Shown here: positions 1-8,187 of the stretch, one piece after another
Numbering within the stretch: the first letter of the stretch is position 1
Layout: every line of letters starts with the position of its first letter
From: Winogradskya consettensis
GTDB lineage: Bacteria; Actinomycetota; Actinomycetes; Mycobacteriales; Micromonosporaceae
Assembly (NCBI RefSeq): GCF_018332715.1
Contig: NZ_BOQP01000048.1
Span: forward strand, 1-64,000
Direction of reading: 5' to 3'
Length of the DNA stretch: 64,000 nucleotides
Program-made: the position numbers and the translations under genes
Notes under the pieces: generated by a model
What the model was told of the DNA's origin: nothing
Databases searched by the model: none
The model's input: only the letters and a program-made list of their open reading frames with translations

Positions 1-21
1 GCGGCCGGGCGAGACGGCGGC

Positions 22-1722
22 TCAGCAGGCGGTTGCGGGGAGCTTGCCAACCGGGACCGGTGACCTGCCGGGGGCCTTGGCCTTGCCGGCGATGACCGCG
101 GCCAGGGCCTGCAGGGACAGCGGGCTGGAGGAATACGTGGCCAGCAGGGCCGGGGACTTGGCCTGGGTCAGGAGGTACGGCGTGTCCATGATGACCGTTA
201 CCGCCGCGTCGGGGCTGAGGTCGATGGTCTTGTCGCCGTAGCCGACGAGGTGGACGATCTTGCCGCCCGCGGCCTGGACCGTCATTCCCGCTTCCTGCAG
301 TGCCTTGACCAGGGTGGCCCGGGCCGTCTCGCGGCCGTCGGAGGCGGTCACGGTGACAGGGCCGGTGATCAGCGGGCCGCCGCAGGCGCCACGCAGGAGG
401 GTGATCGAGGCCGCATCGGCCGCACTGACCGCCTGGTGGTGGGCCGGTGAGTCGAGCGTGGTGAGGGCCGGCTGGGGCTTTGCCGCCTGGCGCTTCTTCA
501 GAGTCAGGATGCGGGTGACCGCCTCGGTCAGGCGCGCGCGCTTCAGGCTGCCGTCCTGGAGCCCGGCCAGGATGCCGTCGCGGGCCGCGGTCAGGTCCGG
601 CGGCATCAGGAGCATGTCGTTGCCCGCGTTGAGGGCCCGGACCGCCGCCTCGCCTGCGGGCCACTTCATGGCGGGGGCCATGTTCATCGCGTCGGTGATG
701 GCGACGCCCTTGAAGCCGAGGTCCTTACGGAGCACGTCGGTCATGATCTTGTGGGAGAAGGTGGCGGCCACCCCCTTGTCCAGGGATTCGACGTCCAGGT
801 GGCCGGACATCACGACGCCCGCGCCCGCGTCGATGCCGGACTCGAAGGGCGGGCGGTCCTGCTTCTTCCACTGATCGGCGGACTGCTTCACGATCGGGAG
901 GTCGTCGTGGCTGTCGCCGGTGGTGTGGCCGTGGCCCGGGAAGTGCTTGAGCGCCGCGGTCACCCCGGCGCCCTCCAGTCCCTGCACCGCCGCCCGGGTC
1001 TGCGCGGCGTTGGTGGCCGGGTCGCCGCCGAACGCGCGGGAGCCGATGACCGCGTTGCCCTGCGGGCCCAGGGTGTCGGCGACCGGGGCGAAGTTGAGGT
1101 TGATCCCCATCGCGGCCAGCTCCTCGCCCGCGGCACCCCAGGCGGCCTTGGTGAGAGCGGGCTTGCCGGCGGCGCCGAACGCCATCGCCGCGGGCAGCAG
1201 CGTCACCCCGGTGCGGACCCGGGTGACCACGCCGTATTCCTGGTCGGTGCCGATCAGCAGCGGCGCGCCGCCGGGGAGCTGCCGGGCGGCGGTCTGCAGA
1301 CCGTCGGTGAGGGCGCGGACCTGCTGCGGGTTGTCGACGTTGGTGGCCGGGTTGGTGGCGCCGGTCGGGTCGTCGGGGGCGAACGCGACGAGGATCAGGC
1401 CGCCCAGGTGGAACTTCGCGACCATCTCGGCGGGGGTGTCGACGCCGGCGATGCTCTGGTTGCCCGCGGCGGCGAGCTTGTCCACGGTGGTGGCGCCGTC
1501 ACCATACGCATAGGGCATGAGAACTTGACCCGCCAGGTCGGCGTCGCTCATGGCGGCGACGGCGGCTGCGGGCTCCAGTGCAGCGGTGGGTGCGATGGCC
1601 GGGGGCGCTGAGCTGGGCGCGACGACCTGTGGCGGGGTGGGGGCAGGCTCATCGCTGCCACACGCCGCCAGAAGCAGCACCATCGCCAGGGGAACCACGG
1701 CCCTCGTCGTCATGGCCGCCAT
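22..1722 (-). CDS. Glycoside hydrolase family 3 lipoprotein (beta-N-acetylhexosaminidase-like)
   Basis: A 566-residue exported lipoprotein, probably a NagZ-type enzyme that removes terminal N-acetylglucosamine from cell-wall fragments or chitooligosaccharides outside the membrane. The N-terminus has a short hydrophobic segment ending in the lipobox LLAAC, with Cys21 as the lipidation site, followed by a Pro/Ala-rich linker. Around residues 259-276 is the family signature KHFPGHG followed by a DSH, which in NagZ-type GH3 enzymes carries the His/Asp acid-base dyad. The segment ITDAMNM near residue 343 supplies the likely Asp nucleophile. The C-terminal ~150 residues look like the extra GH3 C-terminal domain. 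The ATG at 1722 or the one three codons later (1713) could be the start; neither has a strong ribosome site. Substrate is inferred from family only. Confidence 0.85.
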   Translation of the reverse strand: MAAMTTRAVVPLAMVLLLAACGSDEPAPTPPQVVAPSSAPPAIAPTAALEPAAAVAAMSDADLAGQVLMPYAYGDGATTVDKLAAAGNQSIAGVDTPAEMVAKFHLGGLILVAFAPDDPTGATNPATNVDNPQQVRALTDGLQTAARQLPGGAPLLIGTDQEYGVVTRVRTGVTLLPAAMAFGAAGKPALTKAAWGAAGEELAAMGINLNFAPVADTLGPQGNAVIGSRAFGGDPATNAAQTRAAVQGLEGAGVTAALKHFPGHGHTTGDSHDDLPIVKQSADQWKKQDRPPFESGIDAGAGVVMSGHLDVESLDKGVAATFSHKIMTDVLRKDLGFKGVAITDAMNMAPAMKWPAGEAAVRALNAGNDMLLMPPDLTAARDGILAGLQDGSLKRARLTEAVTRILTLKKRQAAKPQPALTTLDSPAHHQAVSAADAASITLLRGACGGPLITGPVTVTASDGRETARATLVKALQEAGMTVQAAGGKIVHLVGYGDKTIDLSPDAAVTVIMDTPYLLTQAKSPALLATYSSSPLSLQALAAVIAGKAKAPGRSPVPVGKLPATAC

Positions 1723-1786
1723 TGGATCAGCATCCGGCGATCAACGACAAACCGCCCTGTGGACAGAGCCGCATTGTGGACAAGTG

Positions 1787-1874
1787 TCAGCCCACGCGGG
1801 TCAGCCCACGCGGGTCAGCCCACGCGGGTCAGCCCACGCGGGTCAGCCCACGCGGGTCAGCCCACGCGGGTCAG
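1787..1874. repeat. Six 14-bp tandem repeats overlapping the DUF3145 stop codon
   Basis: Six perfect head-to-tail copies of TCAGCCCACGCGGG plus a final TCAG run from 1787 to 1874. The right-most copy (1857-1870) is the 3' end of the DUF3145 gene and contains its stop codon. The other five copies therefore look like tandem duplications of that gene end, filling the space before the GH3 gene. The core CCCACGCGGG is nearly self-complementary, so the array could form small hairpins in RNA. Confidence 0.95.
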
Positions 1875-2348
1875 CAGGGTGACCGGGGCGCCGTCGCCGG
1901 CGTAGCGGTAGGGCTCGAGCTCGGCGTCCCAGGCGGTGCCGAGCGCCTTGTCGAGGGCGTGCGACAGCGCCTCCGGAGCCCGGACGGACGCCATGATGGC
2001 GCGCAGCCGGTCCTCACCGATCTGGATGTCACCGGAGGCGCCGATCGTGCCGCGGAACAGCCCGCGACCCGGGACGTGCATGAAGCGTTCCCCGTCGACG
2101 CCGGGGCTGGGCTCCTCGGTGACCTCAAAACGGATCATGGGCCACTGCCGGAGGGCAGCAGCCAGCTCGGCGCCCGTCCCGGGCCGACCGGTCCAGCTGC
2201 ATTCGGAGCGCCGCATGCCGGGGTCGACCGGCTGGGCACTCCAGTGCAGGGTGACCGGCGCGGTCAGGACGCGCGCGATCGCCCACTCGACGTGTTGGCT
2301 CACGGCGAGTGGGGTCGAGTGGACGTATACGACGCCACACGTTGGCAC
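1857..2348 (-). CDS. DUF3145 domain protein
   Basis: A 163-residue protein matching the actinobacterial DUF3145 family along its whole length. The start MPTCGVVYVHSTP, the conserved HVEWA stretch and the later segment GRGLFRGTIGASGDIQIGEDRL fit this family. Its function is unknown; no catalytic motif, signal peptide or membrane segment is visible, so it is probably cytoplasmic. The GTG start is chosen because a good GGGAGG ribosome site sits just upstream on the minus strand (about 2353-2361). The gene precedes the GH3 lipoprotein in the same direction but is separated from it by the 14-bp array, whose last unit forms the end of this reading frame. Confidence 0.85.
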   Translation of the reverse strand: MPTCGVVYVHSTPLAVSQHVEWAIARVLTAPVTLHWSAQPVDPGMRRSECSWTGRPGTGAELAAALRQWPMIRFEVTEEPSPGVDGERFMHVPGRGLFRGTIGASGDIQIGEDRLRAIMASVRAPEALSHALDKALGTAWDAELEPYRYAGDGAPVTLLTRVG

Positions 2349-2590
2349 GGTGACCTCCCGGAGACCGAGGTGCGTCTTCCCCTACGACCTCGACCGCGGT
2401 TGATCGTGCTCCATGATGCCGGGTGGTGCGGATGGTGCGCCAGAGAAACCGCAATATCGACATCGGGAATGCCGTCGAGGCCCACCTGACCTAACGGACC
2501 TGGCCTGTCGGGCGACGCGGCCCGGCCGCGATCGTGTAAACTGGCTGCGGCATTTTCTGCCGACAACCGTTCTTCCCAAGGAGTACCGCC

Positions 2591-2920
2591 GTGGCAGGCA
2601 ACACCTCAAAGACCGCCCGCGCATCCGTCCGCGCCGGACAAGCTGGCCAGGGTGGCGCCCTCAGCGTGCTCGGTGAGTTCAAGTACCTCATCCCGCTCGC
2701 CGACGGCCGCTTCGCGTACGTGCGCAACCTCACCAACGGCAAGACCAACCACCTCAGGACCGACTCGGACGCGTTCGTCGAGGAGATCCGCGGTCTGGCC
2801 GCCGCCGGGCACGGCGCCAAGATCCGCGCCGAGATCCAGGGCCTCGAGGCCGCCAACCCGAAGCACGACTGGGCGGCGACCGAGAAGCGCCTCGTCGACG
2901 CGGGCGTCTTCGAGGGCTGA
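2591..2920 (+). CDS. Small conserved hypothetical protein
   Basis: A 109-residue protein of unknown function. It begins with a GTG preceded by AAGGAG 8 bases upstream, and it ends just before a strong hairpin terminator, so it is probably a single-gene transcript. The N-terminal ~20 residues are Ala/Gly/Ser/Thr-rich and look disordered. The rest is a compact charged domain (FKYLIPLADGRFAYVRNLTNG, then helices rich in Glu, Ala and Lys). No membrane segment, signal peptide or known catalytic motif is seen. A -10-like TAAACT at 2537-2542 could drive it, but no convincing -35 is visible. Its strong isolation signals suggest it is well expressed. Confidence 0.75.
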   Translation: MAGNTSKTARASVRAGQAGQGGALSVLGEFKYLIPLADGRFAYVRNLTNGKTNHLRTDSDAFVEEIRGLAAAGHGAKIRAEIQGLEAANPKHDWAATEKRLVDAGVFEG

Positions 2921-2928
2921 GTGACCAC

Positions 2929-2973
2929 GCGAAAAGGCGCTCCGGGGTTTCGTACCCTGAAGCGCCTTTTCGC
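2929..2973. terminator. Bidirectional hairpin terminator
   Basis: A perfect 13-bp stem (GCGAAAAGGCGCT at 2929-2941 pairing with 2961-2973) encloses a 19-base loop that itself has a short GGGT/ACCC stem. The AAAA and TTTT tracts within the stem give a U-run in either direction, so it can end both the small gene on the plus strand and the carbonic anhydrase gene on the minus strand. Confidence 0.9.
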
Positions 2974-2988
2974 ATTTCCCGAAGAAGA

Positions 2989-3624
2989 TCAGGTCAGCAG
3001 CTCGACCTGGCCGGTGTCGAGGTCGTAGACGGCACCGGCGATGCTCACCCGGCCGGCCGCGACCGCTTCCGGCACGCCGGTGACGTCGCGCATCCGCCGG
3101 ACCGTGCGCGTGACGTGCGCCCGCATCGCCTTCGCGCCCACGTCGGGGTCGTCCAGCCCGAGGCCGTCGAGGGCGGGTGCGATCTCGTCCACGAGATAGC
3201 CCACGTCGCCGTCGGGCCGGGAATCCGTCCGCAACGCGCTGACGGTCGCGTCCACGGCCCCGCAGCGCACATGGCCCAGGACCACGATCAGCGGGACGTT
3301 GAGCGCCGAGACCGCGAAGCCGACCGAGCCGAGCACCGCCCGGTCCACCACGTGCCCGCCGGAGCGGATCACGCAGATGGAGCCGAAGGTCTGGTCGAAG
3401 ATGGCCTCCAGGGGAACCCGGGAGTCGATGCAACCCAGCACGACCGCGTGGGGGAGCTGCCCGCCCGAGGCATGGGCCGCCGCGGCGACCTCATGGCCGT
3501 GGATGGGACGCCCGCTGACGAAGCGGCGGTTTCCCGCCACGAGCTCCGCCAGGGCGTCAGCCGGTCGAACGATCCGCCCGGACACCGCCGGCGCGGGTGT
3601 AGCTGCAGGTGAGGGGCCCGTCAT
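2989..3624 (-). CDS. Beta-class carbonic anhydrase
   Basis: A 211-residue cytoplasmic zinc enzyme for reversible CO2 hydration. The beta-class zinc ligands are visible in GCIDSRVP (Cys, with the Asp-Arg dyad) and GHVRCGAV (His and Cys two residues apart). Between these lies the conserved IRSGGHVVD segment. The reading frame is open upstream to 3828, but I choose the ATG at 3624 because the alignment-like part starts only after the Ala/Pro-rich MTGPSPAATPAPA. The longer version would also run into the divergent hydrolase gene. No signal peptide is evident with this start. The gene ends at the bidirectional terminator and is divergent from the hydrolase. Confidence 0.88.
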   Translation of the reverse strand: MTGPSPAATPAPAVSGRIVRPADALAELVAGNRRFVSGRPIHGHEVAAAAHASGGQLPHAVVLGCIDSRVPLEAIFDQTFGSICVIRSGGHVVDRAVLGSVGFAVSALNVPLIVVLGHVRCGAVDATVSALRTDSRPDGDVGYLVDEIAPALDGLGLDDPDVGAKAMRAHVTRTVRRMRDVTGVPEAVAAGRVSIAGAVYDLDTGQVELLT

Positions 3625-3772
3625 GGGTTGATTGTCTACGAGCGGCCGCCGCTGAACAGCGGGTGCGATTCGAATCACTTTTTCGACGATCATGGGATGG
3701 CGTTCACAACTCGCAGGAGTGATGCTTATTACCCGCGGGTATGACGGGGCCGTGCGACACACGGAGGTGCCC

Positions 3773-4690
3773 ATGCCTGAACGCTCGCAGTTCACCCTCT
3801 CCGACGGCGTCCGGTTACGCGTGGACACGTCGGGACCCGTGGATGCCCCGGTGACCGTCGTCTTCCTGCACGGGTGGTGCCTCGACCGGCGTACCTGGCA
3901 CTACCAGCGGGCGGCGCTGCGTGGCACCGGGACCAGGGTGATCAGTTACGACGCGCGCGGTCACGGGCGTTCCGGCAGCATGGACCTGCGATCGGCCACG
4001 CTGGAGCGGCTCGGTGCCGACCTGGCCGAGGTGCTCGACGCGTACGCGCCGCAGGGCCCGATCGTGCTCGCCGGCCACTCGCTCGGCGGCATGACGATCA
4101 TGGAGTATGCCGACTCGCACCCCGCCGATTTCGCCGCCCGGGTCGCGGGCCTGCTCTTCGTGTCCACGACGGCCGAGGGCGCCACGCACACCTGCTATGG
4201 CCTGCCCTCGCAGCTCACACCCGTGCTGCGGATGGCCGAGCAGACCGGCGCCGGCGTGCTGGCCCGGCTCGGCGACTGTCGGCCGCACCGGGTGATCAAG
4301 CCCGCGCTGCAGCCGGTGGTGCGCTGGCTGCTGTTCGGCGACGAGTACGAGCCCGCCGACCTGACCGCCACCATGTCCGCGTTCAACCGGGCGTCGATGC
4401 GGGCGATCGGCGGTTTCCGGGCCTCGGTCGGCGCCCAGCAGCGGCTCGACACGCTGGCCGCGCTCGGGAACATCCCGGCCGCCGCACTCGTTGGAGACCG
4501 CGACAGACTGACACCGCCCGCCTGCGCGGAGTCGATCGCCGACGCACTGCCCGGCACCGAACTCGCCGTCTACCCCGGCGCCGGTCACATGCTGATGCTC
4601 GAACGACCACATGAAGTGACCGCCGCTCTGCGTACGGTGCTCGCCAAGGCCGTCCGGCAGCAACGGCAGGGATACAGCCGGGCCGCTTGA
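3773..4690 (+). CDS. Alpha/beta hydrolase
   Basis: A 305-residue alpha/beta-hydrolase of unknown substrate. Features in order: oxyanion region FLHGWCLDRRTW, the nucleophile elbow GHSLGGM (Ser), a cap region, the late acidic residue in LVGDRDRLTPP and the catalytic His in YPGAGHMLMLERP. These make a complete Ser-Asp-His triad. The ATG at 3773 is used because GGAGG lies at 3762-3766; an in-frame start 27 codons earlier lacks such a site. It has no signal peptide and is probably cytoplasmic. The gene is divergent from carbonic anhydrase and is followed by a 22-bp perfect palindrome that may end transcription. Confidence 0.85.
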   Translation: MPERSQFTLSDGVRLRVDTSGPVDAPVTVVFLHGWCLDRRTWHYQRAALRGTGTRVISYDARGHGRSGSMDLRSATLERLGADLAEVLDAYAPQGPIVLAGHSLGGMTIMEYADSHPADFAARVAGLLFVSTTAEGATHTCYGLPSQLTPVLRMAEQTGAGVLARLGDCRPHRVIKPALQPVVRWLLFGDEYEPADLTATMSAFNRASMRAIGGFRASVGAQQRLDTLAALGNIPAAALVGDRDRLTPPACAESIADALPGTELAVYPGAGHMLMLERPHEVTAALRTVLAKAVRQQRQGYSRAA

Positions 4691-4692
4691 GC

Positions 4693-4714
4693 GTGCCGCC
4701 GTCGACGGCGGCAC
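4693..4714. terminator. 22-bp perfect palindrome after the hydrolase gene
   Basis: The sequence from 4693 to 4714 is a perfect inverted repeat (arms GTGCCGCCGTC and its complement) with no loop bases. It starts three bases after the hydrolase stop. There is no T-run, so termination is only one possibility; an operator for the downstream helicase gene is another. Two direct copies of ATCAGATCCAC (4771-4781, 4788-4798) also lie in this gap. Confidence 0.5.
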
Positions 4715-4809
4715 CCCGGCAGGAGTAAGTTCGATTGCCCCCTTCGTACAGGTGGACGCCGGGGGCGTTCATCAGATCCACGGCCAGATCAGATCCACCA
4801 GCGGGGAGC

Positions 4810-6930
4810 ATGACCGACTTGAGCGACGCCCACGTCCTGCAGCAGGAGATCGCCGTCGAGCAGGAGCACGTCGACACGGTTTACACCCGTCTCGCCGAGC
4901 TCCGCCGCGAGGCGTCCCTCGCCGAGAAAGAGGGCTACCAGCTCGCCGGCGTCGGTACGTTCGGCGCCCTGGTCGAGCGCGACGCGATGGTCTTCCACGC
5001 GGCGCGCCGCCGGCACGCCCTCGACACCGAATACGAAGGCCTGGTCTTCGGCCGCCTCGACATGAACGGCGGCGCCCGGCACTACGTCGGCCGCATGGGC
5101 ATCCGTGACGCGGAGTCCCAGTCGCTGGTCGTCGACTGGCGGGCGCCGGCCGCCGCCGCCTTCTACCGCGCCACCCCCGCCGAGCCGCAGGGAGTGGTGC
5201 GGCGGCGGATGATCCAGTCGAGCCGGGAGAGGGTCACCGGCATCGAGGACGACCTGCTCGACCCGGAGGCGGCCCCCGACGACATGAAGGTGGTCGGCGA
5301 CGGCGCGCTGCTGGCCAGCCTCTCCAAGGCCACCGGCCGCGGCATGCGCGACATCGTCGCCACCATCCAGCGCGAGCAGGACGAGGCGATCCGCTCCCCC
5401 GCGAGCGGCGTGACGATCGTCACCGGCGGCCCCGGCACGGGCAAGACCGCCGTCGCGCTGCATCGCGCGGCCTACCTGCTCTACGCCGACCGCAACCGCT
5501 TCGCCGGCGGCGGCATCCTGGTCGTCGGCCCGTCCGGCGTCTTCGTCAACTACATCGCCACGGTGCTGCCGTCGCTCGGCGAGGACACCGCCACGCTGCG
5601 GTCCCTCGGCTCGCTCGTGCCCGGTTACAACGCGACCCGGGTCGACCCGACCGACGTCGCGGCGGTGAAGGGCTCCTTGCGGATGCGCCGGGTCCTCGAG
5701 CGCGCCTCCCACGACGCGGTGCCCGACGCCCCCACCGAGCTGCGGCTGCTCTACCGCGGCGCGCTCCTGCGCCTCGACGCGGCCGAGCTGGAGAAGGTCC
5801 GGCGCAAAGCACTGAACAAGGGCGCCCGGCGCAACGAGATGCGGGGCGTCGGCTTCGACCGGCTCTTCGACGCGCTCTGGGCACAGGCCAAGGGCTCGGT
5901 GCGCAACCTGCCCGAGAAGCAGGAATTCGAGTCCGAGCTCGCCGACCGCACGGACTTCCGCGAGTTCCTCAAGCTCTGGTGGCCCCGCTTCACCCCGATG
6001 CGGGTGCTGCGGTGGATGGCAGACCCGGGGCGGCTCCGGGCGTACACCAATGGCCTGCTCTCGAAGGAGGAGATCAAACTCCTCCAGGGCTCGTTCGACG
6101 GGCTGGACCGGCACGGCCCCACGATCGCCGACGTTGCCCTGCTCGACGAGCTCGACGAGCTGATGGGCCGCCCGCGCAAGGCACCGGCCCGCAAGACCGG
6201 CGGCCAGTTCCACGTGCGCGACGGCGTCCAGGAAGTCAGCATGTCCATCGAACGCCAGAACGCCTCCCGCCCCAAGGCGGAACGCGAGGACGACTACCGC
6301 GACTATGCCCACGTCGTCGTGGACGAGGCCCAGGACGTCTCCCCGCTGCAGTGGCGCATGATCGGCCGCCGCGGCCAGTACGCCTCCTGGACCATCGTCG
6401 GAGACCCCGCCCAGACCGCCTGGCCGGGCGACACCAGCGAGCTCGACGCGGCCCGCGACCGCGCCCTCAACTCCCGCAAGCGCCAGACCTACGAGCTGAC
6501 CACCAACTACCGCAACTCATCGGAGATCTTCGCGGTCGCCGCCCGCGTGATCAAGAAACTCATGCCCGACCTGCGCCTGCCCCGAGCCGTCCGCAGCACC
6601 GGCGTCGAACCGATCGAGCACATGGTCGCGCAGTCCGAGCTCCCCAAGGTCATCCGCGACGCGGTCGAGAAACACCTGGCCGACGTGGACGGCACCATCG
6701 GCGTGATCACGCCGGTCCCGCGCCGCGACGAGATGGCCGGCTGGGTGGCCGGCCTGCCCGAACGCGTCCAGGTGGTCACGGCTCTCGAGGCGAAGGGCAT
6801 GGAGTATGACGCGGTCGTCCTGGCCGAGCCGGCTGAGATCGCCACGGACGCCAGCGGGGTGCGCACGCTTTACGTCGCTTTGTCCCGAGCCACGCAGCGA
6901 TTGACAACTGTCGCCAGCAAGGTCTGGTAA
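4810..6930 (+). CDS. helD: HelD-type UvrD-like helicase
   Basis: A 706-residue superfamily 1 ATPase of the HelD kind, which in Gram-positive bacteria binds stalled RNA polymerase and releases it from nucleic acid. The N-terminus is a Glu/Arg-rich helical region (about residues 10-45) that suits the coiled-coil arm of HelD. Walker A GGPGTGKT is near residue 206 and Walker B VVDEAQDVSPLQW near 503. Later motifs GDPAQTAWPGD, TTNYRNSSEI and the C-terminal VALSRATQRL follow the UvrD order. I start at the ATG at 4810, which has GGGGA just upstream, rather than 25 codons earlier. The family name is firm at the ATPase level; the RNA polymerase role is inferred from overall length and domain order. 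Confidence 0.82.
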   Translation: MTDLSDAHVLQQEIAVEQEHVDTVYTRLAELRREASLAEKEGYQLAGVGTFGALVERDAMVFHAARRRHALDTEYEGLVFGRLDMNGGARHYVGRMGIRDAESQSLVVDWRAPAAAAFYRATPAEPQGVVRRRMIQSSRERVTGIEDDLLDPEAAPDDMKVVGDGALLASLSKATGRGMRDIVATIQREQDEAIRSPASGVTIVTGGPGTGKTAVALHRAAYLLYADRNRFAGGGILVVGPSGVFVNYIATVLPSLGEDTATLRSLGSLVPGYNATRVDPTDVAAVKGSLRMRRVLERASHDAVPDAPTELRLLYRGALLRLDAAELEKVRRKALNKGARRNEMRGVGFDRLFDALWAQAKGSVRNLPEKQEFESELADRTDFREFLKLWWPRFTPMRVLRWMADPGRLRAYTNGLLSKEEIKLLQGSFDGLDRHGPTIADVALLDELDELMGRPRKAPARKTGGQFHVRDGVQEVSMSIERQNASRPKAEREDDYRDYAHVVVDEAQDVSPLQWRMIGRRGQYASWTIVGDPAQTAWPGDTSELDAARDRALNSRKRQTYELTTNYRNSSEIFAVAARVIKKLMPDLRLPRAVRSTGVEPIEHMVAQSELPKVIRDAVEKHLADVDGTIGVITPVPRRDEMAGWVAGLPERVQVVTALEAKGMEYDAVVLAEPAEIATDASGVRTLYVALSRATQRLTTVASKVW

Positions 6931-6992
6931 CCCGTAGAGACAAGATCAAGGACTGGTCGTAGCTCGGTGGGTGGTGCGGACCGCTGCTCACG

Positions 6993-7056
6993 CCGAGGTC
7001 GGGCCCGGCAACCCCAGGCGCCTTGCGGCGCCAGAACGGGGTTACCGGGCCCTCGG
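6993..7056. terminator. Large two-level hairpin between convergent genes
   Basis: Imperfect long arms at 6994-7015 and 7037-7055 (both containing GGGCCC-type and AACCCC/GGGGTT blocks) enclose a perfect inner hairpin GGCGCC-TTGC-GGCGCC at 7017-7032. It lies between the helicase gene and the convergent propeller-protein gene, where a bidirectional terminator is expected. There is no U-run. Confidence 0.6.
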
Positions 7057-7121
7057 CCTGCGTAAGTGGTCACCCACCGAAGATCAACCCCTTACCCGAA
7101 GGTCGGGCAGGGGACGACGAC

Positions 7122-8054
7122 TCACGGACGCGGCACGCCGACGGCCGTGTAGGGCGTGGTCGGGGTCGGGGGTGTGGTGAAGCGGGCGTTCGGGAGGTAG
7201 AAGCGCTTGCCGTATTCGGCGATCGTTGTCGGGACGTCGAAGGCGGGGCTGGTGGTGCGGCTGAGGACCGTACCCTCCGTGGCCCGGTTGTTGAGTTTGA
7301 TCGTGGTGATGACGTTGTCGCGGTTCTGGACGACGTAGAGAGTGGAGCCGCGCAGCCAGAGGCCGTCGCCGTTGAGGACGTTGTCGCCGCCGAGGTCGAT
7401 CTCGGTGGTCCGGCCCGCGTACGACGTGTTGAAGAGTTTTCCGGTGTTGGACTGCACGACGATGAGGCCGCGCCCGTCCGGGGTGGCCGTGATGCCGTTG
7501 GCGTTGTTGCCGGTCGTGTAGACCAGGTCACCGGTGATCGGGACCCGCACAGGCTCCGCGGGGAGCTTCCCGTGCCGGCCGAGCGGGAGCTTGAACAGCA
7601 CCGGGTTGGCCGAGTCGGTGTACCAGGCCGCACCCCCGGTGAGCACGACGTCGTTGATGAACGCGGCCCCCGTCTGCAGCTGGTACGTCTTGAGCACCGA
7701 ACCGGTCGCCGCGTTCAGCACCCGGGCGTTGCCTCCGGATCCGCCGGCGACGAACAGGCGGCCCCTGCCGTCCAGCTTGAGCCCGAGCGACGGCGTGCCG
7801 GGCCCCTCGCTGATGACCTTGCCTTTGCCGGTTCGCAGGCTGACCCGGTAGATGTCACCGTCGACCCGGGAGCCGAAGTACGCGTACGGGAGCTTGCCGA
7901 TCGCGATGCCCTCGGGCTGGAACCCGTCGGGCAGGGCGAGCACCACCGGCTCGGAGCCGTAACCGGCGGGAGCGGCACTCGCAGGGGCGGCCGGTGCGGT
8001 GGCGGTCACTGCCAGCGCGGTCAGGGCGGCGATCGCGAAAATGCGTCTGGACAC
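7122..8054 (-). CDS. Secreted SMP-30/NHL-like beta-propeller protein
   Basis: A 310-residue exported protein. The GTG at 8054 is chosen because GGAGGGA sits 8 bases upstream and it gives a clean Sec signal peptide (VSRRIFAIAALTALAVTA, then Ala-rich cleavage region ending ASAAP). The mature part is a run of blade-like repeats such as FQPEGIAIG, GRLFVAGGSGG, NGITATPDGRG and NGDGLWLRGSTLYVV, typical of SMP-30/NHL six-bladed propellers. No enzyme motif is decisive; similar proteins are sometimes called gluconolactonase-like. It stands alone, convergent with the helicase gene and divergent from the cation efflux gene. Confidence 0.75.
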   Translation of the reverse strand: MSRRIFAIAALTALAVTATAPAAPASAAPAGYGSEPVVLALPDGFQPEGIAIGKLPYAYFGSRVDGDIYRVSLRTGKGKVISEGPGTPSLGLKLDGRGRLFVAGGSGGNARVLNAATGSVLKTYQLQTGAAFINDVVLTGGAAWYTDSANPVLFKLPLGRHGKLPAEPVRVPITGDLVYTTGNNANGITATPDGRGLIVVQSNTGKLFNTSYAGRTTEIDLGGDNVLNGDGLWLRGSTLYVVQNRDNVITTIKLNNRATEGTVLSRTTSPAFDVPTTIAEYGKRFYLPNARFTTPPTPTTPYTAVGVPRP

Positions 8055-8123
8055 GGATGAATCCCTCCAGGCGGGGTCAAGTTGTCGACAGTACGTACCC
8101 CGATGAACACGCCCTGGTTCAGA

Positions 8124-8152
8124 TTGCACACATAGCAATGTGAACATATATT
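8124..8152 (+). promoter_or_regulatory. Promoter with embedded inverted repeat before the cation efflux gene
   Basis: TTGCAC at 8124-8129 and TATATT at 8147-8152 are separated by 17 bases, an unusually good -35/-10 pair for this genome. Inside the spacer is a perfect inverted repeat CACAT-AGCA-ATGTG (8129-8142). The block is AT-rich against its surroundings. By position it would be the operator of a metal-responsive repressor, perhaps ArsR/SmtB-like; no such regulator gene is nearby. Confidence 0.65.
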
Positions 8153-8187
8153 GGCCAAGGCGATCAGCCACGACGGAAGGTGGGCGC

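Noticed and set aside
751..1611. 286-residue open frame on the plus strand
   Set aside because: Antisense to the GH3 gene, whose motifs are clear.
2606..3433. 275-residue minus-strand frame over the small gene and carbonic anhydrase
   Set aside because: Arg/Gly-rich shadow translation; both real genes have motifs or ribosome sites.
3667..3676. GATTCGAATC palindrome between carbonic anhydrase and hydrolase
   Set aside because: Only 10 bases and without a matching promoter; too short to call an operator.
4789..6312. 507-residue open frame on the minus strand
   Set aside because: Antisense to the helicase gene; low-complexity and without motifs.
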